Shown: positions 6,901-8,999 of the stretch, in pieces
Layout of the letters: each line of letters begins with the position of its first letter
How positions within the stretch are numbered: the first letter of the stretch is position 1
DNA from: Candidatus Glassbacteria bacterium RIFCSPLOWO2_12_FULL_58_11
GTDB lineage: Bacteria; Gemmatimonadota; Glassbacteria; GWA2-58-10
Direction of reading: 5' to 3'
DNA length: 8,999 bases
Assembly: GCA_001780825.1 (NCBI GenBank)
Contig: MFIX01000207.1
Location: 1,248 to 10,246 of the forward strand
Program-made: the position numbers and the translations under genes
The notes under the pieces: generated by a model
Database searches by the model: none
What the model was told of the DNA's origin: nothing
Seen by the model: the letters and a program-made list of their open reading frames with translations, nothing else

Positions 6901-8680
6901 CCGTGACCAGCGGCACCTTGCGCAGGCGGGCGATAAATTCGGCGACAGTCTCGATTTCGTCTCTCTCCCGGAGGGCGTAAAGAGCCACCGGCTTGCTGAA
7001 GCCTTTCAGGCTGGCCTCGCGCACCGGCGGTGCGGGCTGAATCAGGTGCTCTATCTTTTTACGCTGGGCTTCGATGGTAAACATCGTGCCCGAGGGGAAA
7101 ACGAAGCGGTGCTCCCGGTCGGTCTCGAGGGCCTCGTTGACCAGACGGGCCGCCAGGTTGCAGTCCGGCCCGATGATCGTTTCCTCATTATTGACGATAT
7201 TGTCGCCCGCCGGCCCCTGGAGGCCCTTGCCGACACTCATGCCGCCGCGGATTTTAACCGCGGAGCCGAAAGATTTTTCGAGGCTGCTTTTCAGGTCGCG
7301 CCAGGTATTCCAGAGAATCTCCGCGAAATAGCGGTCCGTGCCGCGCTTCTCGGAAAACATCGTCCCCAGCACGCCCATCAGGTTAAAATCGCCCTTGGGG
7401 AATATATTGTACTTGTAGTGTATCCCGTAGCGCGCCATTTCCTGGTGCACCGTATCGGCCAGAGCATCCAGGACCTCGGGGCCGGGAATTTCGAAATTGC
7501 AGAATATTATCCCGCTGTCCCGCACCACCGAGGCCGATTCATCGAGGAGGAAGTTCCTGTCGCCGCCGTGGTCGAGGTTCCTGACGATATGCAGCAGGAG
7601 AACGCGGTTACCCAGGTATCTTTCCACTTCGGGCAGCTCCGCCCCGATTTCGGCGATCCGCGTCCTTTTGGCTTCCGGGCTGAGCTGTACGGTGGCCGGC
7701 CCATCACGCTCCGACCCTTGAATTGCCTCCGAGCACATTTGCTTGACAAAGGGCTCGATCTTGTCCATCCCGGAGGAGCGAATGACTACCTTGCGGAATG
7801 AGTCGTGCGGCGCGGACACCGCCAGGTCCTGCGGGCCGATACCGAGCCATTTCGATTCATACAGGGCCTCCAGCCATTGGTGGCAGTGCTCGTCCAGGGC
7901 GAAGCCTTTGACTTCCTCGACCTCCGTGCTCACCGGATCATCGTTGCCGCCCAGCTTTTCCGCCTGGGCCACCCGTTTGCCGGTGTTGCCCCAGGTAATT
8001 CGCGAGCGGACCCGGCTGCCGTAAAAGGCGCTGCCTGGCTCCGGATCGAATATCAGGCCGCCGCTGGCTTTGACCACCAGAGCGTTGATAAACTTTTCGA
8101 TTTCATCCTGGTGCGGTTTCCCGGCCAGCTTGCGCCCCAGCTCCCCGCGGACCTCGGCGGTGATCTGCGGCATCGAGGCCCGGATCGCCAGCATCACTTT
8201 CAGCGCGGCCAGGCCTCGGTCTCCGCTGTCGTACTCATCCCTGAAATGGTGCAGCAGCAGGCCCATCTTGTTCAGGCAAAACCGGTTGAGGATGCCCAGG
8301 TTCATGATATCCCCGGCCTCCTCCTTGCCGAACCTCTCGGTCAGGAAAGTGAGCAGGGCGGTAAACCCGCTGACATCGGCGAAAAAGAAGTAGCTCCCCG
8401 AATCGTTGCGGTTCCGCAGGTAGCCCAGGATGGCATCCCCGCCGCGCTCCGAGATTCCATAATGCGCCTCGCGGGCCGGAATAAAGAGCTGGAGGTTTCT
8501 CAGTACGTTTTCGAGGTAAGGCAGAAGGCGGTCGAGCTCACCCGACGGAAGGCGCTCCAGATTTCCCTTGCGGCAAATCTCAGCCAGGGCGGGGTTGAAA
8601 ATACGCAGTACTTCCCCCAGCAGTTCCTGGGAGGACGTTTTCGCCCCGAGCGCTCGGACAGCGGTCTTTCTCCGGATCAT
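3932..8680 (-). CDS. Soluble-adenylyl-cyclase-like protein: twin cyclase-like domains, STAND/AAA_16 ATPase, TPR array
   Basis: A 1582-residue protein, probably a cytosolic signalling ATPase. Start ATG 8680-8678 is chosen because GAGG lies 9 bases upstream and it follows the previous stop by 5 bases; a GTG at 8728 would overlap that gene by 43 bases. Cyclase-like domain 1 is at about 95-275 (FFFADVSGFTAL, D102). Domain 2 is at about 355-572 (GDFNLMGVLG with D431, IRGGMSVGKGLQG, TIIGPDCNLAARL with N508 and R512, LKGFSKPVALYAL). The ATPase begins with Walker A AQSGVGKT (636-643, Ala in place of the first Gly) and has Walker B LLCIDDLQWSD (794-804). A FRRALI...LHKEVAGVFE segment (1013-1043) is like the winged-helix linker of MalT/AAA_16 proteins. 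TPR-type helical repeats fill about 1115-1480, then a C-terminal cap. Domain order and length match ADCY10 (1610 residues). Domain 1 lacks the second metal Asp segment and domain 2 has N395 at the first metal Asp place, so cyclase activity is doubtful. Confidence 0.87.
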   Translation of the reverse strand: MIRRKTAVRALGAKTSSQELLGEVLRIFNPALAEICRKGNLERLPSGELDRLLPYLENVLRNLQLFIPAREAHYGISERGGDAILGYLRNRNDSGSYFFFADVSGFTALLTFLTERFGKEEAGDIMNLGILNRFCLNKMGLLLHHFRDEYDSGDRGLAALKVMLAIRASMPQITAEVRGELGRKLAGKPHQDEIEKFINALVVKASGGLIFDPEPGSAFYGSRVRSRITWGNTGKRVAQAEKLGGNDDPVSTEVEEVKGFALDEHCHQWLEALYESKWLGIGPQDLAVSAPHDSFRKVVIRSSGMDKIEPFVKQMCSEAIQGSERDGPATVQLSPEAKRTRIAEIGAELPEVERYLGNRVLLLHIVRNLDHGGDRNFLLDESASVVRDSGIIFCNFEIPGPEVLDALADTVHQEMARYGIHYKYNIFPKGDFNLMGVLGTMFSEKRGTDRYFAEILWNTWRDLKSSLEKSFGSAVKIRGGMSVGKGLQGPAGDNIVNNEETIIGPDCNLAARLVNEALETDREHRFVFPSGTMFTIEAQRKKIEHLIQPAPPVREASLKGFSKPVALYALRERDEIETVAEFIARLRKVPLVTVEGEIVRSSAEIRRGKFLSRCLEVIEAAAGGKSERPQLIAFIAQSGVGKTRRIAELANWALERRWPVYFGECYSWYQGEGPGGADLSAAPGDEPEHHSDEGAYPFFPFIRILKEQIFRIGNLDSPAVKREKIANTLAGLDPARPELKEQAPVMASFIGVTVAESGLSAALDAEARRNIFYERTADIFARQAAECGANGVVLLCIDDLQWSDRNTLHLLSFILRRSPGRLVVCVNARKPGQLGILLDKDLPVDRHVLKPGLLKASAIDKLAGLVLGLDPDRPDQGLPEVLKNKLQKELERNPFFVIEFCNKILEQEILSVADGRCTRFDDESFQHVSIPTRIQGVIEDRISRLPQEEHAAIQYSSVLGNILRYIIIRRFLPKVDRHNLFRGTDLEEIFSRLTGQEITRLENEKDPDWVYSFRRALIGEKLYQELIPSMRKSLHKEVAGVFENTQLANQFEKALLTALHYSNAEVPDKSCAFYLEAGRLAREVFDNERSLMLFDRIDKILSEYRVKGAFERRMVMLEDRGQVHLLLGHYDKALEDFGGLAKMAAARGDTEKEASAQYLIGRTYFTRSIEGDYPQALEHFARVVSKTSEPRLLAEAKNDMARTYLETGERDRALKLLDEAEEVFLRAAGRELTREERVFKASLLRNRGSVFHRKGEFRKAIEIYEAALELVADESENHYKKMRAMLLNSIGLSLMKAFKLEESLDYFRRALALTRSIGDLKTEVQVRINMGVVANDLGRNQEALQTLTEQHDTLEVLVGETRELAALQFNIGESHMFMENFAAAEPWYRRALNIGERIGYKEFVVGARYNLAEVLSHLKRSEEALEVLEPAFAMAREGGWELQEMDIANLLGEIHREQGRYSRAHEYHGRAVALSRSLEDDFGASWAIRNVAVDTLSDPKASEADKRSCISMLEQSLELARKAGQPENLMYSLRELILWKIAYRPEELASAKPLYLELKKLAKKVSSKTFDSFCRSVRKHFE

Positions 8681-8685
8681 TTCCG

Positions 8686-8999
8686 TTATCCTCTGTTTCC
8701 GGCGGCTTCCGCCTTGAAGCTCCGGCACAGCTCGAGGTATTTTTCCATTTTTTGTTTCGTGGCCAGCTCTTCCAGTTTTGCCAGATAATCGGCGCGCAGC
8801 TTATCCTCCAGGCCGAGTTTATTCCAGTAGCGGAGAATCCGGGTCAGGGTTTCCATGTGATTCTCCGGCTGGCGCACTATTATGCAGTAGCGGTCCGATT
8901 CGAGGAGCATTTTCGCCGCCTCGGCATAGCCCGCGCGGTCCCGCCCCTCGAAAATATCGGCGGCCAGGTTCCGCAGGCTCCAGCTGATGCAGAAATCAT
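8686..8999 (-). CDS. C-terminal part of a second TPR/cyclase-like paralogue, 5' end outside window
   Basis: The frame is open from the window edge to TAA at 8688-8686, giving 104 visible residues (starting DFCISWSLRNLAADIF, ending KAEAAGNRG). An internal ATG at 8910 is not a likely start because coding similarity continues upstream of it. The visible part matches the C-terminal cap of the neighbouring 1582-residue protein: SWSLRNLAAD against SWAIRNVAVD, then QPEN, a following L.R......W K pattern, and YLELCRSFK against FDSFCRSVR. I infer that the full protein has the same TPR-type C-terminus and perhaps the same overall cyclase/ATPase/TPR layout, but the N-terminal domains are not visible. 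It ends 5 bases before the next start codon, so the two genes are almost certainly co-transcribed. Confidence 0.75.
   Translation of the reverse strand, partial: DFCISWSLRNLAADIFEGRDRAGYAEAAKMLLESDRYCIIVRQPENHMETLTRILRYWNKLGLEDKLRADYLAKLEELATKQKMEKYLELCRSFKAEAAGNRG
8689..8694 (-). promoter_or_regulatory. Ribosome binding site deciding the cyclase-like gene start
   Basis: AGAGGA on the minus strand sits in the last codons of the upstream gene, directly before its TAA stop (8688-8686), and 8 bases before ATG 8680-8678. This supports translational coupling of the two genes and the ATG rather than the upstream GTG at 8728. Confidence 0.6.

Noticed and set aside
5747..7801. Plus-strand open frame of 684 codons opposite the cyclase-like gene
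   Set aside because: It is antisense to a gene with clear domain motifs, has no recognisable domains and is explained by the GC-rich codon pattern of the minus-strand gene.
8686..8910. Separate small 74-residue gene starting at ATG 8910
   Set aside because: The frame is open to the window edge and similarity to the neighbour's C-terminal cap continues upstream of this ATG, so it is the end of a larger gene.

Overview
The window carries five genes, all on the minus strand, so it reads from right to left. Two are cut by the window edges. The DNA is fairly GC-rich in genes with AT-rich gaps, uses Shine-Dalgarno sites and sigma70-type promoters, and encodes a Tat-type signal peptide. This points to a free-living, probably uncultured bacterium. 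The giant cyclase/ATPase/TPR proteins and a secreted Gfo/Idh/MocA protein would fit an environmental lineage of the FCB/PVC/Acidobacteria kind, but nothing here fixes the phylum.

Right end to middle (8999 to 3932): the C-terminal 104 residues of one protein are followed, 5 bases after its stop, by a 1582-residue protein. The large protein has an N-terminal pair of class III cyclase-like domains, a STAND/AAA_16-type ATPase with an acidic insert, a winged-helix-like linker, and a long TPR array ending in a conserved C-terminal cap. Length and domain order match the mammalian soluble adenylyl cyclase (ADCY10) layout. The truncated upstream protein ends in the same cap, so the two genes look like a tandem duplicate pair in one operon. 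The expected catalytic residues are incomplete in each cyclase domain, which raises the question of whether this is a nucleotide-sensing pseudocyclase.

Middle (3931 to 2306): after a 222-base AT-rich gap comes a complete monofunctional aspartate kinase (lysC type) with two ACT domains, closed by a clear rho-independent terminator. No other lysine or threonine pathway gene is nearby.

Left of middle (2305 to 597): a gap with a perfect 28-bp palindrome, a cluster of repeated AAAAGGG/TTAAATTC motifs and a strong promoter (TTGAAG-17-TATAAT) leads into a Tat-exported Gfo/Idh/MocA-like oxidoreductase of the 'LDTSH' type. Downstream lie a second 28-bp palindrome related to the first and a 13-bp-arm terminator.

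Left end (561 to 1): a near-consensus promoter (TTGACA-17-TAAAAT) and a leader of about 165 bases precede a CBS-domain-pair protein that runs off the window. The genes appear to be separate transcription units except the two cyclase/TPR genes, and no single pathway links them.
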